DNA from: Insulibacter thermoxylanivorax
Lineage (GTDB): Bacteria; Bacillota; Bacilli; Paenibacillales; DA-C8
Reading direction: 5' to 3'
Length of the DNA stretch: 64,000 nucleotides
NCBI RefSeq assembly: GCF_015472005.1
Contig: NZ_BMAQ01000006.1
Span: 124,001 to 188,000 of the forward strand
Position 1 is the first letter of the stretch; each line of letters starts with the position of its first letter. Shown piece by piece: positions 8,962-18,261 of this stretch. Position numbers and translations under genes: made by a program. Below the pieces are notes generated by a model. It ran no database searches, had not been told where the DNA came from, and saw only the letters and a program-made list of their open reading frames with translations.

Positions 8962-10257
8962 TTATTGAAGCTTAATGATTCGGTCACGCTGACTGATGAT
9001 ATCCGTCACCCGAACCCCGAAGTTTTCATCGATCACGACTACTTCGCCTTTGGCGATCAGCTTGTTGTTGACCAGGATGTCTACGGGTTCACCGGCCAGT
9101 TTATCCAGCTCGATAATCGAACCCTGGGACAATTCGAGAATCTCCTTGATCAATTTTTTGGTTCTCCCCAGCTCAACCGTTACCTTCAGCGGAATATCCA
9201 GCAGCAGATCAAGATTCGGTGTATCCGCGTGCACCGATGCCATCGGATTCAGATCGGCATATTGCACCGGCTGTACGTTAACGTTCCTCTGAATCCCTTG
9301 ATGCGCACCGCTGTAAGACGGCTCTTGATAAGCTGGATTCGGCATGGCTTGCTGTTGATAAGATGGTTGATAGGGCTGCTGATTCGGCATCGGCTCATGT
9401 TGGACCGATGGCTGGCTGTCTAGTTGGTCTGGATTCGGTTTGTTCGGAACCGGATCAACCATTTGCGATCCTTCTGTAACTGGTGTCTTCTGTGCATGAG
9501 AAGTTTCCTTTGGCATTTGATCCTGAGAACCCCCACTCATTAAAGAATGCACCATTTCCTTTGCAAAATCCACTGGCAGCAACTGCATGATCGTAGAATC
9601 GATTAGATCACCGATGGTTAATCGGAAGGATACCTTGATGAACACCTGTTCATCAGGCAGACTGTCAGCCCCCTCTCCAGCAGGCAGATTCAATATATCA
9701 ATCCCCGGAGGAGATATATTGACGAAGCGATTGAAGATTGTGGACATCGACGTCGCCGAGGAACCCATCATTTGATTCATGGCCTCTTGCACGGCACTAA
9801 TATGTATATCGTTCAGCTCCTCATCCGGGTCGACTTCGCCGCTTCCGCCCAGCATGAGATCGGCGATCACCTTGGCATCTGCGGTTTTGATCACCAGAAG
9901 ATTTATCCCTTGGAATCCTTCGACGAAGTTCACATGAACAGCAACGTATGGTTTTGGAAACTCTTCCAGCAGGTTCTCCTGCAGGACCACCGACACCTTG
10001 GGCGTGGTGATCTCCACTTTCTTCCCAAGAAGCGTGGACAAGGCCGTCGCTGCACTGCCGAAGGTGATATTCCCGATCTCTCCAAGGGCATCTTGCTCCA
10101 TGGAGTCCAGATAATCGGAGACAGCACTAGATAATCCATTTCCGGACTCTTTGGACGCAGCCTCTAGATCGGGAACATCGGCCATCGCTTCATCTTCCGC
10201 CGCTCGCTTCAGCAGAGCATCGATCTCTTCTTGGGAAAGATAATCCTTATTATTCAT
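8962..10257 (-). CDS. fliY: FliY, flagellar switch protein with CheY-P phosphatase domain
   Basis: The 431-residue protein has three parts. The N-terminal CheY-P binding peptide contains EIDALL. A central CheC/FliM-like phosphatase region spans roughly residues 35-240. A Pro/Gln-rich linker covers about 265-335. The C-terminal FliN/SpoA domain is about 345-431 (LDIPLKVTVELGRTKKLIKEILEL). FliY is part of the C-ring and dephosphorylates CheY-P. The longest frame begins with TTG 10260, but ATG 10257 lies 6 nt after GGAGG. That ATG overlaps the fliM stop by 8 bp. Confidence 0.94.
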   Translation of the reverse strand: MNNKDYLSQEEIDALLKRAAEDEAMADVPDLEAASKESGNGLSSAVSDYLDSMEQDALGEIGNITFGSAATALSTLLGKKVEITTPKVSVVLQENLLEEFPKPYVAVHVNFVEGFQGINLLVIKTADAKVIADLMLGGSGEVDPDEELNDIHISAVQEAMNQMMGSSATSMSTIFNRFVNISPPGIDILNLPAGEGADSLPDEQVFIKVSFRLTIGDLIDSTIMQLLPVDFAKEMVHSLMSGGSQDQMPKETSHAQKTPVTEGSQMVDPVPNKPNPDQLDSQPSVQHEPMPNQQPYQPSYQQQAMPNPAYQEPSYSGAHQGIQRNVNVQPVQYADLNPMASVHADTPNLDLLLDIPLKVTVELGRTKKLIKEILELSQGSIIELDKLAGEPVDILVNNKLIAKGEVVVIDENFGVRVTDIISQRDRIIKLQ

Positions 10258-11245
10258 CAAGATCCTCCTCTTCCGTTACAGTATCCACGATTTGGACGGC
10301 CATTTTGCCATTCACCGTTCCCGGGTTCGCTATATATTTGATTTTCTCGCCTACCCTCACATCGAGCCCTTCGTTCAGCTTCTTGTTCAGCTTGATCACA
10401 TCACCAGCGGACATCTGCAGGAATTCATGCACCGTAATGGTGGAGGTGCCGAGTTCCACCGTAATCGGCAGTTCCGTCTTATAGACCCTCGATTCGAGAA
10501 TCTCAACTTCCTCCGGAGCACGGTTTTTCTTCTGCGAGACGAACCAATGATGCTGCGACAGCCGAGGCATGATCGGTTCGATGACAACATGCGGGATACA
10601 CAAGTTGATCATCCCCGATGTATCGCCGATCTTCGCACTGAGGGAGATCAGCGCGATCGTTTCGTTCGGTGAGACGATCTGCATAAACTGCGGGTTCGTC
10701 TCCAACGCCTCAAGGCGCGGTCGGATATCCAGCACCGTCTTCCATGCTTCCTGCAAGCTGTCGAAAGCGCGGCTGAAGATTCGTTCCATCACGATCGTCT
10801 CGATCTCGGTAAGCGATTGAACCCTGCCAGCGGCATTGCCGGAGCCGCCCAACAGCCGATCTAACATAGCAAAGGCTACGTTGGGGTGAACTTCCAACAC
10901 CATACGTCCTTCAAGCGGTTCGGCTTCGAACACATTGAGGATCGTCATCTTCGGTATGGAGCGGATAAATTCATCATAAGGAAGTTGTTCCACTTGCACA
11001 ACATTAATCTGTACGAAGGTTCGAAGCTGCGCCGAGAAGTAAGTCGTCAGATATCTGGCGAAGTTCTCATGGATTCGCGTCAGGCTGCGAATATGATCCT
11101 TAGAGAAACGAACGGCGCGTTTGAAGTCATAGGCGCGAATTTTCCTCTGTGATTCTTCCTTTTTCAGCTCTTCCGCATCCATCTCACCGGATGACAGCGC
11201 TGCAAGCAAGGCGTCGATCTCATTCTGCGAGAGCACATCGACCAT
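10250..11245 (-). CDS. fliM: FliM, flagellar motor switch protein
   Basis: A 331-residue C-ring protein. The N-terminal segment (MVDVLSQNEIDALLAALSSG) is the CheY-P docking site. It is followed by the CheC-like middle domain with the conserved GGSG (residues 144-147), and a C-terminal SpoA domain. It couples CheY signalling to FliG and motor direction. ATG 11245 is preceded by AAGGATG. It is the typical upstream neighbour of fliY. Confidence 0.96.
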   Translation of the reverse strand: MVDVLSQNEIDALLAALSSGEMDAEELKKEESQRKIRAYDFKRAVRFSKDHIRSLTRIHENFARYLTTYFSAQLRTFVQINVVQVEQLPYDEFIRSIPKMTILNVFEAEPLEGRMVLEVHPNVAFAMLDRLLGGSGNAAGRVQSLTEIETIVMERIFSRAFDSLQEAWKTVLDIRPRLEALETNPQFMQIVSPNETIALISLSAKIGDTSGMINLCIPHVVIEPIMPRLSQHHWFVSQKKNRAPEEVEILESRVYKTELPITVELGTSTITVHEFLQMSAGDVIKLNKKLNEGLDVRVGEKIKYIANPGTVNGKMAVQIVDTVTEEEDLDE

Positions 11246-11291
11246 CTATGTCACATCCTTCATTACAGCGTTACAATCTATCAACACAGCA

Positions 11292-11780
11292 TTATAATCT
11301 ATCGACGACGAAGCTTGTAATATCGATTTGCGTGATTTTGCCCAAGGTTAACAGAGGATTAATCTCATTCATCAACTGTGCCGCTAAATTATCGAAGCCG
11401 TTCTCCTCGAACAGTTCATCTGGATGCGTCGTATGAAGCAGTTTCAACACGATCGGTTTGATCTTCAGCGGTTTGAGCGTCTCGAATTCAGAATAAGCCC
11501 GCTCATTGTCCAATTGAAAAGCCAGGCTGATGCTGACCACATGATTCTTGTCAGCAAGATTCGTAGTTACGTTATCCAGTAACGAAGTGCGCGCAACGAT
11601 CTCCTCAGCGGTTAGTCTCCTGGCTTCCGTCTGTGCAGCTAGATTTGCAGCTTGACCAGCCGTGTTCAGCAAATTGTCCTTGTTGATGACGAACATCCAT
11701 ACGATGGCAGCGGCGCACACCAATAATGTCACACAGACCAAGATGATGACGACGACGTTTAAGATTCTATTCTTGAACAA
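11292..11780 (-). CDS. fliL: FliL, flagellar basal-body-associated membrane protein
   Basis: A 162-residue single-pass membrane protein. A helix at residues 7-31 (VVVIILVCVTLLVCAAAIVW) is followed by an extracytoplasmic domain ending in ITQIDITSFVVDRL, typical of FliL. FliL surrounds the stator units and improves motor torque. The start is TTG (11780), 8 nt after GGAGG; no better ATG exists. It begins 3 bp after the swrD stop. Confidence 0.9.
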   Translation of the reverse strand: MFKNRILNVVVIILVCVTLLVCAAAIVWMFVINKDNLLNTAGQAANLAAQTEARRLTAEEIVARTSLLDNVTTNLADKNHVVSISLAFQLDNERAYSEFETLKPLKIKPIVLKLLHTTHPDELFEENGFDNLAAQLMNEINPLLTLGKITQIDITSFVVDRL

Positions 11781-11783
11781 GGA

Positions 11784-12002
11784 TCATCCCTCCGAATCAT
11801 GGCTCTTCACGGTTGCCTGTATGAAACCGATCTTGCTTAGGTAGGCTTGAATCTTCTCGATCACTGCGGGAACATCTTCCTGCACGATGATCTTGTTCCC
11901 CGTCGTCAGACAGATGACGGTATCCGGAATCTCCTCGATCGTTTCGATCAACAGTGCATTCACCGTTACACGCGAACCATTAAGCCTGGTTACGGTTATC
12001 AA
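11784..12002 (-). CDS. swrD: SwrD/FlbD-family small flagellar protein
   Basis: A 72-residue protein of the FlbD family: MITVTRLNGSRVTVNALLIE, then EEIPDTVICLTTGNKIIVQE. In B. subtilis the gene at this position (swrD/ylzI) increases motor torque and is needed for swarming. The longest frame starts at TTG 12011, which touches the GGAGG. TTG 12002 lies 9 nt after it and matches the family start, so it was chosen. It lies between the hook gene and fliL. Confidence 0.88.
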   Translation of the reverse strand: MITVTRLNGSRVTVNALLIETIEEIPDTVICLTTGNKIIVQEDVPAVIEKIQAYLSKIGFIQATVKSHDSEG

Positions 12003-12056
12003 TGGCGGCAACCTCCGTTATATCGGGGGGACATCTAAGTCCCCCTTATCCTATGA

Positions 12057-12875
12057 TTATCGTTTCAGATTTACCAGCTCTTGCAAGATCTCATCCGAAG
12101 TGGTGATGATCCTGGAGTTCGCTTGGAATCCGCGTTGTGCGATGATCATCTCCGTGAATTCTGTGGTGAGATCAACGTTCGACATCTCCAGCTGTCCGGA
12201 GATAATGCTGCCTGTACCCATCTCCATGTTAGCAGCTGTGGTCAGTTCCCATTCCCCTTCGAAGACGGCGTTAGGCGTGATCTGATACAAACTGTTCCCG
12301 AGCTTCTCCAGTCCCGCCGGGTTCACCACATTGATCAAACCGATGAAGATCTCAGTGTTCACCGTATCGCCTTCCTGGTTCTTAGCGATGATCTCACCGG
12401 TCTGGGAGATCGAGATTGAAGTCCAATCATCTTCCATGATGATCGGCTCGCCGTCGCTGCTCAGTACCAGCAGTCCATCGTGGGTAACCAGCTTGCCTTC
12501 CGCATCCAGGGTGAAGCTCCCTAAGCGAGTAAGGTAAGGGATCTCCTGGTCCTCGTTCGCGATGACCGCGAAGAATCCGTCACCGTCGATGCGAAGATCC
12601 AATACATTGTTCGTAGTCATCGCACTGCCGCCGGTGTGGATCGTTGTGATCGCTGCGATCTGTGAACCAAGACCGATCTGCATCGGGTTCACACCGCCGC
12701 GGCCTTCCGTCGGTGCCGTAACACCTTGCAGCGTCTGGCTGAGCATGTCTTTAAAAGTCACTCTGGAGGCTTTGAAGCCCGCTGTATTCACGTTTGCGAT
12801 GTTATTGCCGATCACGTCGAGTTTCGTCTGAAACCCGCGCATTCCGGATACGCCCGAATACAATGATCTTAGCAT
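12057..12875 (-). CDS. flgE: Flagellar hook protein (FlgE, short FlgG-like form)
   Basis: The 272-residue protein has the rod/hook N-terminal signature (MLRSLYSGVSGM, then LDVIGNNIANVNTAGFKASR) and the C-terminal motif (SNVDLTTEFTEMIIAQRGFQANSRII). The N- and C-terminal helices pack in the hook core. In Firmicutes the hook gene at this operon position is short and is often labelled flgG. By length it could be called FlgG, but the position between flgD and swrD favours the hook subunit. ATG 12875 follows GGAGG. Confidence 0.88.
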   Translation of the reverse strand: MLRSLYSGVSGMRGFQTKLDVIGNNIANVNTAGFKASRVTFKDMLSQTLQGVTAPTEGRGGVNPMQIGLGSQIAAITTIHTGGSAMTTNNVLDLRIDGDGFFAVIANEDQEIPYLTRLGSFTLDAEGKLVTHDGLLVLSSDGEPIIMEDDWTSISISQTGEIIAKNQEGDTVNTEIFIGLINVVNPAGLEKLGNSLYQITPNAVFEGEWELTTAANMEMGTGSIISGQLEMSNVDLTTEFTEMIIAQRGFQANSRIITTSDEILQELVNLKR

Positions 12876-13021
12876 ACTGACTCCTCCATATCATTATCAA
12901 TAGTCTCCATCTTAGCGGACTGCTTCGGTCGATCAGCAAGTCCAAAGGGGCTTCCTGTTCGGGCCGGCCCCGTTTGATCTAATTAAATCTATCATCTATC
13001 AATTTAGGTGCATCACAAGAT

Positions 13022-13411
13022 CTAAGCATCTACGATCACGGCGCTGTCGATCTGTGTAAACACATGCTGCTGCAGGGATGCGTGATCAATCGCTGTGACG
13101 ACAGTCCGATTCTTGACATTGACGATGAATGCCGCATCGGAGGTCAAGATCAGCGATTCCTTAGCTCCCTTTGCCTCGGCTTGACGCACGGCTTTCTCCA
13201 GCTTGGCCAAGGATTCCGCATTCATGCGAATTCCCCGCTGCAGCAGCCTCGCTTCAGCATGATGACTGAACTTCAGCAGGTTCGCTTGCAGAAGCTGCTC
13301 GAAGGAACGGGGCTCCGCACTTCTTTCTGCAGGTTTAGCCGCTCTGGACGACTGCTGTATAACGGGCTGGATGCGCTGATATAACTGACCTGCTGTGATC
13401 TTATCCGTCAT
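13022..13411 (-). CDS. Flagellar operon protein of unknown function (TIGR02530-type)
   Basis: A 129-residue protein matching what I recall of the family often annotated 'flagellar operon protein' next to flgD in Firmicutes. The conserved core is FSHHAEARLLQRGIRMNAESLAKLEKAVRQAEAKGAKESLIL, followed by AFIVNVKNRTVVTAID. There is no membrane segment or signal peptide. The ATG overlaps the end of flgD by 11 bp, so coupling is likely. Its biochemical role is not established; the position between the hook cap and hook genes suggests hook assembly. Confidence 0.82.
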   Translation of the reverse strand: MTDKITAGQLYQRIQPVIQQSSRAAKPAERSAEPRSFEQLLQANLLKFSHHAEARLLQRGIRMNAESLAKLEKAVRQAEAKGAKESLILTSDAAFIVNVKNRTVVTAIDHASLQQHVFTQIDSAVIVDA

Positions 13412-13904
13412 TCAGCTCACCGCCTTCATCCTGCGGCTCCTCGGGTGCCGGCGGATCCTCAGCTGCCGGCGGCTCTTCGCTCGCTGTCCGCGTGATGCGT
13501 ACGATCTGATCGTACGTGATCTCCTCATCGCCGATGACGATGAACGGTTCTCCATCACGCAGCACGATCGCATCCACTACGCCGCTGCGAAGGGAATCCC
13601 CGCCGTCATGCCACTCTACGGTGGCGCCTATGAGATCGGAAGACAGGCTTAACATCCTCCTAAGCCCCCGAATCTCATTGGCTACATTATTCATCTGTTC
13701 AAGGGAGCTGAACTGCGCCATCTGCGCAATGAATTCCCGGTCTTCCATTGGATTCGTAGGGTCCTGGTTAGCGAGCTGAGTAACCAATAACCGCAGGAAA
13801 TCATCCTTGCCAAGGATCGTATTGTTGGCTGATGACTGCCCGCTGGTCATCGTCTTCTGTTCCATGGCCGTTGATCTTGCTGTTCCTGGTATGATCGTCG
13901 TCAA
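13401..13904 (-). CDS. flgD: FlgD, hook-assembly scaffold (hook cap)
   Basis: A 167-residue protein. The FlgD N-terminal domain is clear: LGKDDFLRLLVTQLANQDP, then NPMEDREFIAQMAQFSSLEQM. The second half contains a small beta segment and an acidic Pro/Glu-rich tail (EEPPAAEDPPAPEEPQDEGGE). FlgD caps the growing hook and is removed when the hook is complete. The longest frame begins at GTG 13913, which overlaps AGGAGG. TTG 13904 sits 8 nt after it and is preferred; ATG at residue 14 of this protein is another option. Confidence 0.9.
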   Translation of the reverse strand: MTTIIPGTARSTAMEQKTMTSGQSSANNTILGKDDFLRLLVTQLANQDPTNPMEDREFIAQMAQFSSLEQMNNVANEIRGLRRMLSLSSDLIGATVEWHDGGDSLRSGVVDAIVLRDGEPFIVIGDEEITYDQIVRITRTASEEPPAAEDPPAPEEPQDEGGELNDG

Positions 13905-13922
13905 TCTGCTCACCTCCTCGCG

Positions 13923-15401
13923 TTACGCTGTTGCGTGGAACGAACTTCTGCCTGTATGCTCCTCCGGATCTGTATCGATCCAGGACAGATCGTAGCCGAC
14001 CTCGATGAGTTCTTCATCATGGGTCTTCGCGTTAGAACGCTGCTGCTGTTCGTACGATCTCGACTGCTGCTGGCTTTGATCTTTCAGGAACGTGGAAGCC
14101 GACAGCGTCTGTTGCTGCGTCACTTCCAGCCGCTCGACCTGTATGCCCTGGGTTTGCAGTGCTGTGCGCAGCGCAGCGATCTGCTGCTCCAACATCTCAC
14201 GGCCATGTGCGGTTTCAGTGATCAATTGTGCCGTGAGCTGGCCGTTTTGCATCGTCAGTTGGATCTCAACATGCCCTAGATGCTCTGGTACGAGGGTGAT
14301 ACGCGCTTCTGTTCTGCCGCTCAACAGTTGATTGATCTGGAACGAGCGAACTGCGAACTGGCTCAGTTCTTCCGCGAAGCGGTGAACCGGCACATGGGTT
14401 GGCATCGGATGAGCATGTTGTCTAGGCACCGCCTGTTCCAAAGTCAACTGCAACGGTTCCCCGGACAGTGTTACAAGCGCAGCGCCATCAACCGGTTTCG
14501 CATCTGATACCGCTGTTTCCACTGCATCACTCAGAGCAAGATTCAGCAGTTCTGGTCGGAGCAGGTCCGTTCTTGGCAGCATTCCTTTCTTCGTCACATG
14601 TACGACCATTTGTCCTTGTTGCGGCGTTTCAGCCATTCGTGCACCATTCGTCATCGCGATATGCTGCGATTTTTCCCCGGAAGCAGGTACTTCGAATGGC
14701 TGAAGCTGCAGTGCAGAACCGTCATGGCTCCGAAGGATCCCTTCATGTCCGCGAAGTAATGCTGACTGGTTCGCCGGCGAAGGTGCAAGCTCAAGTTCCG
14801 CTTGATCTTGATAAGCGGCCAGAAGCGGCTGGAGCGCCTGCTTGAATTCCTTTGCCTGTCCTAGCACTTGCTGATGATCACTAGTCCCATTAGAGGACAA
14901 CTTCGTGATGAACTGCTGGATCCGGTCCTTAAGCTGGCCTGGCAGCGCTGATTTATGCTGCAGAGAGGTCTTCACAGCCCCTTCATCGGAGGCGAACGTC
15001 TCTGCTTCATCTGGAAGCACGGTATTCGCTAGGGTTGCGGCCAGGAACTGAGCGAGTTCAGGGTGTTGTTCGATGAAGCTTTCGAACTCCGCCTCTGCAC
15101 GCTGGAGCAAGTCCAGGGTTTGCAGCAGCCATGCCAGAGCCTCGGCTCCCTCAAGCTCAGATGATCCCGGATTCATAAGAGGCATCAGTTCGTTCGCCCC
15201 GAGCAGCTGTCCTGCCTGAGCCATAGTTCCGGCATCCTGCATCTCTCCCTGCGCGGTGATCCGTGCGAGCAATTGGCGGAAGCCGCCCGCTTGCCGTGCA
15301 GAGGAATCCACCCTTGCAGGCATCCCTGCACTTCCAGTGCTGCCATTAACACGCTGCGGCGAGCCCTGTGACGACAGCATATCCGTCAACAACATCTGCA
15401 T
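13923..15401 (-). CDS. fliK: FliK, hook-length control protein
   Basis: A 492-residue protein that is mostly low complexity, rich in Gln/Ala/Leu. The recognisable C-terminal FliK domain lies around residues 360-440 (ARITLVPEHLGHVEIQLTMQ, then MLEQQIAALRTALQTQGIQV). FliK is a secreted molecular ruler that triggers the FlhB specificity switch. ATG 15401 lies 8 nt after AAAGGAGG; the longer frame would start at a GTG overlapping that site. A second, more distant FliK-like gene lies at 37217-39208. Confidence 0.9.
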   Translation of the reverse strand: MQMLLTDMLSSQGSPQRVNGSTGSAGMPARVDSSARQAGGFRQLLARITAQGEMQDAGTMAQAGQLLGANELMPLMNPGSSELEGAEALAWLLQTLDLLQRAEAEFESFIEQHPELAQFLAATLANTVLPDEAETFASDEGAVKTSLQHKSALPGQLKDRIQQFITKLSSNGTSDHQQVLGQAKEFKQALQPLLAAYQDQAELELAPSPANQSALLRGHEGILRSHDGSALQLQPFEVPASGEKSQHIAMTNGARMAETPQQGQMVVHVTKKGMLPRTDLLRPELLNLALSDAVETAVSDAKPVDGAALVTLSGEPLQLTLEQAVPRQHAHPMPTHVPVHRFAEELSQFAVRSFQINQLLSGRTEARITLVPEHLGHVEIQLTMQNGQLTAQLITETAHGREMLEQQIAALRTALQTQGIQVERLEVTQQQTLSASTFLKDQSQQQSRSYEQQQRSNAKTHDEELIEVGYDLSWIDTDPEEHTGRSSFHATA

Positions 15402-15410
15402 CTGCTTCAC

Positions 15411-15572
15411 CTCCTTTCAAAGGAATACATGACAGCGTTGAGATAGAGTAAAAATTAATAAAAGTTAGTAATAGAAATACAATTATAGATTTAAGTATAG
15501 AAAAGTAAGTATAGAAAAGAAAGGTTTGTAACGATATACTTACCGCCAAGTTTGATTCATCATTCCCCGTAC
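15411..15572. repeat. AT-rich spacer with a 14-bp tandem duplication between ylxF and fliK
   Basis: This 160-bp spacer is far richer in A+T than its neighbours. It contains two adjacent identical copies of TAAGTATAGAAAAG (15492-15505 and 15506-15519). No ORF with a ribosome site was seen in it. It could hold an internal promoter for fliK and the genes below, but no clear -35/-10 pair is assigned. Confidence 0.7.
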
Positions 15573-16478
15573 TCAGCCGCTCAGTTTGGACGATAAGCGT
15601 GCTGCCGCAGATTTGTCCAGGTCCGAGATCTGTGCCAGAATCGCCGAGCGCGACGGCAATTCCATGGCCCGCAGGATGTTGATGACTTCACCTTCATTCT
15701 GCTTAAGCATCTCAAGCAGAACATTGGCTGCGCTTGACGCATCCATCACGGCGAAGGTCGCTGCCAGCTGCTCCGTTGTTAAGGCATCCGCGCGGCCGGC
15801 TAGTTCCGTCTCCAACTGCTGGATCCGTTCTTTAAGGGCTGTGATCTGGGCATTTTCGATCGATTCCATATCGATCATCATGCTCGTCACTTCCGCAGCC
15901 GTCTCCGGATCCATCCGTTCCAAGAGTGCACTTCTCTGGTCCATCGTCATATAGCTTAGGACTTGGACGAGTTCTCCCTTGGACAAGTTCTCCAAGATCG
16001 GAGCAGCTTTGCTCGGCCTCATGTTGGCATACATCCTGGCCAGTGAGCGCAGATTCTCTTCATATTGCTCTGAGCTCACCTCTTGGTCAGTTCTTAGCGT
16101 TTCAAGTTCTGCAATTCTTTCCTGGAGTGCGGCGATCTCACTGTCCTTCTGCCTGCTCGCTTCGATGGCTGACCGGAGTTCGCTCTCTAATACCGCCACT
16201 TGTTGCTTAGCTTCTTGCTGCAATCGTTTGACTTCCGGATCCTCCATGATCTGCTCATAGGCGCGCGGATCCTCCTGCTTCACATCGGGCACCAGCTCGC
16301 GGATCACCGGAATCTGGTTCGCTGTCCTTAGAAAGGACGTCCGCACATCTTCATTGAAGATGATGAACAATACAAACACGAGCACTGAGGAATAGATCAG
16401 CGGTATGAGGAAGTAATACAAGAAGCGCTCAAATGCAGTGTAGGTTGCACGCTCTGTATTCGCATTTGCATTAGTCAT
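15573..16478 (-). CDS. ylxF: YlxF/MotE-like membrane protein with MgtE N-terminal domain
   Basis: The 301-residue protein has one transmembrane helix at residues 24-45 (YYFLIPLIYSSVLVFVLFII). A long coiled coil follows at about 75-140 and 195-225, then an MgtE-N-like helical repeat (MYANMRPSKAAPILENLSKG; VLSYMTMDQRSALLERMDPE). The B. subtilis counterpart ylxF occupies the same place between fliJ and fliK. MotE in other bacteria is a chaperone for stator proteins, so a role at the motor is plausible but unproven here. Confidence 0.82.
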   Translation of the reverse strand: MTNANANTERATYTAFERFLYYFLIPLIYSSVLVFVLFIIFNEDVRTSFLRTANQIPVIRELVPDVKQEDPRAYEQIMEDPEVKRLQQEAKQQVAVLESELRSAIEASRQKDSEIAALQERIAELETLRTDQEVSSEQYEENLRSLARMYANMRPSKAAPILENLSKGELVQVLSYMTMDQRSALLERMDPETAAEVTSMMIDMESIENAQITALKERIQQLETELAGRADALTTEQLAATFAVMDASSAANVLLEMLKQNEGEVINILRAMELPSRSAILAQISDLDKSAAARLSSKLSG

Positions 16479-16498
16479 CTTGCGCTCCTCCCAGCACG

Positions 16499-16939
16499 TT
16501 ATGTTTTGCCGAAGCGGACGGCGGCCATCTCATCAAGTTCCAGCTGTTCCCGGCGGAGATACTCGGCTTTGAATGCCGCGAAGCTTCGATCTCTGGCTTT
16601 GAGCCAGATTTTCTCATCCTTCATCTTCGATACAAGCTGTTCACTCTTGTCTGCCACATCTTGTTTGGCTTGGAGCAGGGATTCCTGCTTCTGTTTGATC
16701 AGCGTATCGATATACTGAAGATAATCCTGCAGCACACCGAGCTCCGCTACAGAGATCTTAACGGATGCCGACTCCTGGAGAAGTTCTTCGATCGAACGCC
16801 GCGTCGCATGCAGCTGTTCCAGGGATTGTTCTTCCATCTTTAGCTTTGCCAGCGCATTCGAGAGGATCCACTCCGCCTGCGCTTTCTCATTGGACTTGAG
16901 GTCCACGATCTTCTGCAAATGATATCGGAATCGTCGCAA
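16499..16939 (-). CDS. fliJ: FliJ, flagellar export chaperone / ATPase stalk
   Basis: A 146-residue, almost entirely coiled-coil protein (YHLQKIVDLKSNEKAQAEW and onward), the normal length for FliJ. It sits in the centre of the FliI hexamer and links the ATPase to FlhA. The longest frame begins 33 bp earlier, inside fliI. TTG 16939, two bases after the fliI stop and about 10 nt after GGAG, gives the family N-terminus MRRFRYHLQ and is preferred. Confidence 0.88.
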   Translation of the reverse strand: MRRFRYHLQKIVDLKSNEKAQAEWILSNALAKLKMEEQSLEQLHATRRSIEELLQESASVKISVAELGVLQDYLQYIDTLIKQKQESLLQAKQDVADKSEQLVSKMKDEKIWLKARDRSFAAFKAEYLRREQLELDEMAAVRFGKT

Positions 16940-16941
16940 TC

Positions 16942-18261
16942 CTAACCATCTCCAAACTGTTTGATCAACCATTCACTTGCTTCTGAGAAGGACACCTTCT
17001 CGTAGATACTCTGCTGCAAGAACTTCGAGATCGTATCATACATGCGAATCGCTTCATCGATCTCAGGATTGGAACCAGCCTGATAGGCGCCGATATTGAT
17101 CAAATCTTCCGAATTGCGATACACGGACAGCAGCCGTTTCAATCGATTCGCTGCCGCAATCTGCTCAGGCGGGACGATATCGTTCATCACCCGGCTGATA
17201 CTCGGCAGGATATCGATAGCTGGATAGTGTCCGCGGCTGGCCAGCTTCCGATCGAGGACGATGTGTCCGTCGAGGATGCCTCGCACGGTATCCGCGATCG
17301 GCTCGTTCATATCGTCACCATCAACGAGTACCGTGTAGAAGGCCGTTATAGAACCTTTTTGCGATGTTCCGGCTCGTTCGAGCAATTTGGGCAGGTTGGC
17401 GAAGACCGACGGCGGATAACCCCGCGTCGCCGGCGGTTCACCAACCGCAAGTCCTACCTCCCGCAAGGCCATCGCATACCTTGTGATGGAGTCCATCATC
17501 AACATGACATTCAGTCCGCGGTCACGGAAGTACTCTGCGATCGAAGTGGCAATCAGCGCGCCTTTGATGCGAATCAAAGCCGGCTGATCGGAAGTAGCGA
17601 CGACCACCACGGAACGGGCCAGCCCTTCGGGCCCAAGATCGCGCTCGATGAAATCTAACACTTCCCGACCTCTCTCGCCGATGAGTCCGATCACGTTGAC
17701 ATCTGCAGAGGTATTGCGCGCGATCATGCCGAGCAGGGTACTCTTCCCGACTCCGGAGCCGGCGAAGATCCCCATCCGCTGCCCTTTGCCGATCGTCAAG
17801 AGTCCGTCAATCGCTCGAATGCCTACGCTGATCGGCTCCTTCACCCGGGGCCTGTGCAGGGGATTGCTCGGCGTATTGGTGGTGGAGTACGAACTCATGT
17901 GGATGGACAACGAAGAACCGTCCAGCGGTCTTCCCAGCCCGTCGAGCACCCGGCCAAGCAATTCATGTCCGACCCGGACCATCAAGGGCCGGCCGGTCGC
18001 CACGACCTCGCTCCCCGGCGAGATCGCTTGAATATCGCCGAGCGGCATCATGATCACTCGATTGTCTCGGAAGCCAACGACTTCTGCCATCACCGGTTTG
18101 CCCGTACGAGGATGGATATAGCAGATATCGCCGATGCTGACATTCGGCCCTTCCGATTCAATCGTCAGGCCGATGACCTGTGTCACACGGCCGTTCCTGC
18201 GCACCGGATCGATCATCCTAAGGTGCTGTATGTATTTGTTCGCGTCCAACACAGCGTTCAC
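16942..18261 (-). CDS. fliI: FliI, flagellum-specific ATPase
   Basis: A 439-residue F1-beta-like ATPase with Walker A GSGVGKST at residues 168-175, Walker B around LNVMLMMDSITR, and the ATPase alpha/beta signature PSISRVMND. It energises unfolding and chaperone release at the export gate. The start is GTG 18261, which overlaps the fliH stop (GTGA). Length and order are standard. Confidence 0.96.
   Translation of the reverse strand: MNAVLDANKYIQHLRMIDPVRRNGRVTQVIGLTIESEGPNVSIGDICYIHPRTGKPVMAEVVGFRDNRVIMMPLGDIQAISPGSEVVATGRPLMVRVGHELLGRVLDGLGRPLDGSSLSIHMSSYSTTNTPSNPLHRPRVKEPISVGIRAIDGLLTIGKGQRMGIFAGSGVGKSTLLGMIARNTSADVNVIGLIGERGREVLDFIERDLGPEGLARSVVVVATSDQPALIRIKGALIATSIAEYFRDRGLNVMLMMDSITRYAMALREVGLAVGEPPATRGYPPSVFANLPKLLERAGTSQKGSITAFYTVLVDGDDMNEPIADTVRGILDGHIVLDRKLASRGHYPAIDILPSISRVMNDIVPPEQIAAANRLKRLLSVYRNSEDLINIGAYQAGSNPEIDEAIRMYDTISKFLQQSIYEKVSFSEASEWLIKQFGDG

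Noticed and set aside
15346-15549. 67-codon minus-strand open frame between ylxF and fliK
   Set aside because: It lies in an AT-rich spacer, overlaps the fliK start and lacks a ribosome site; hydrophobicity comes from T-rich codons.
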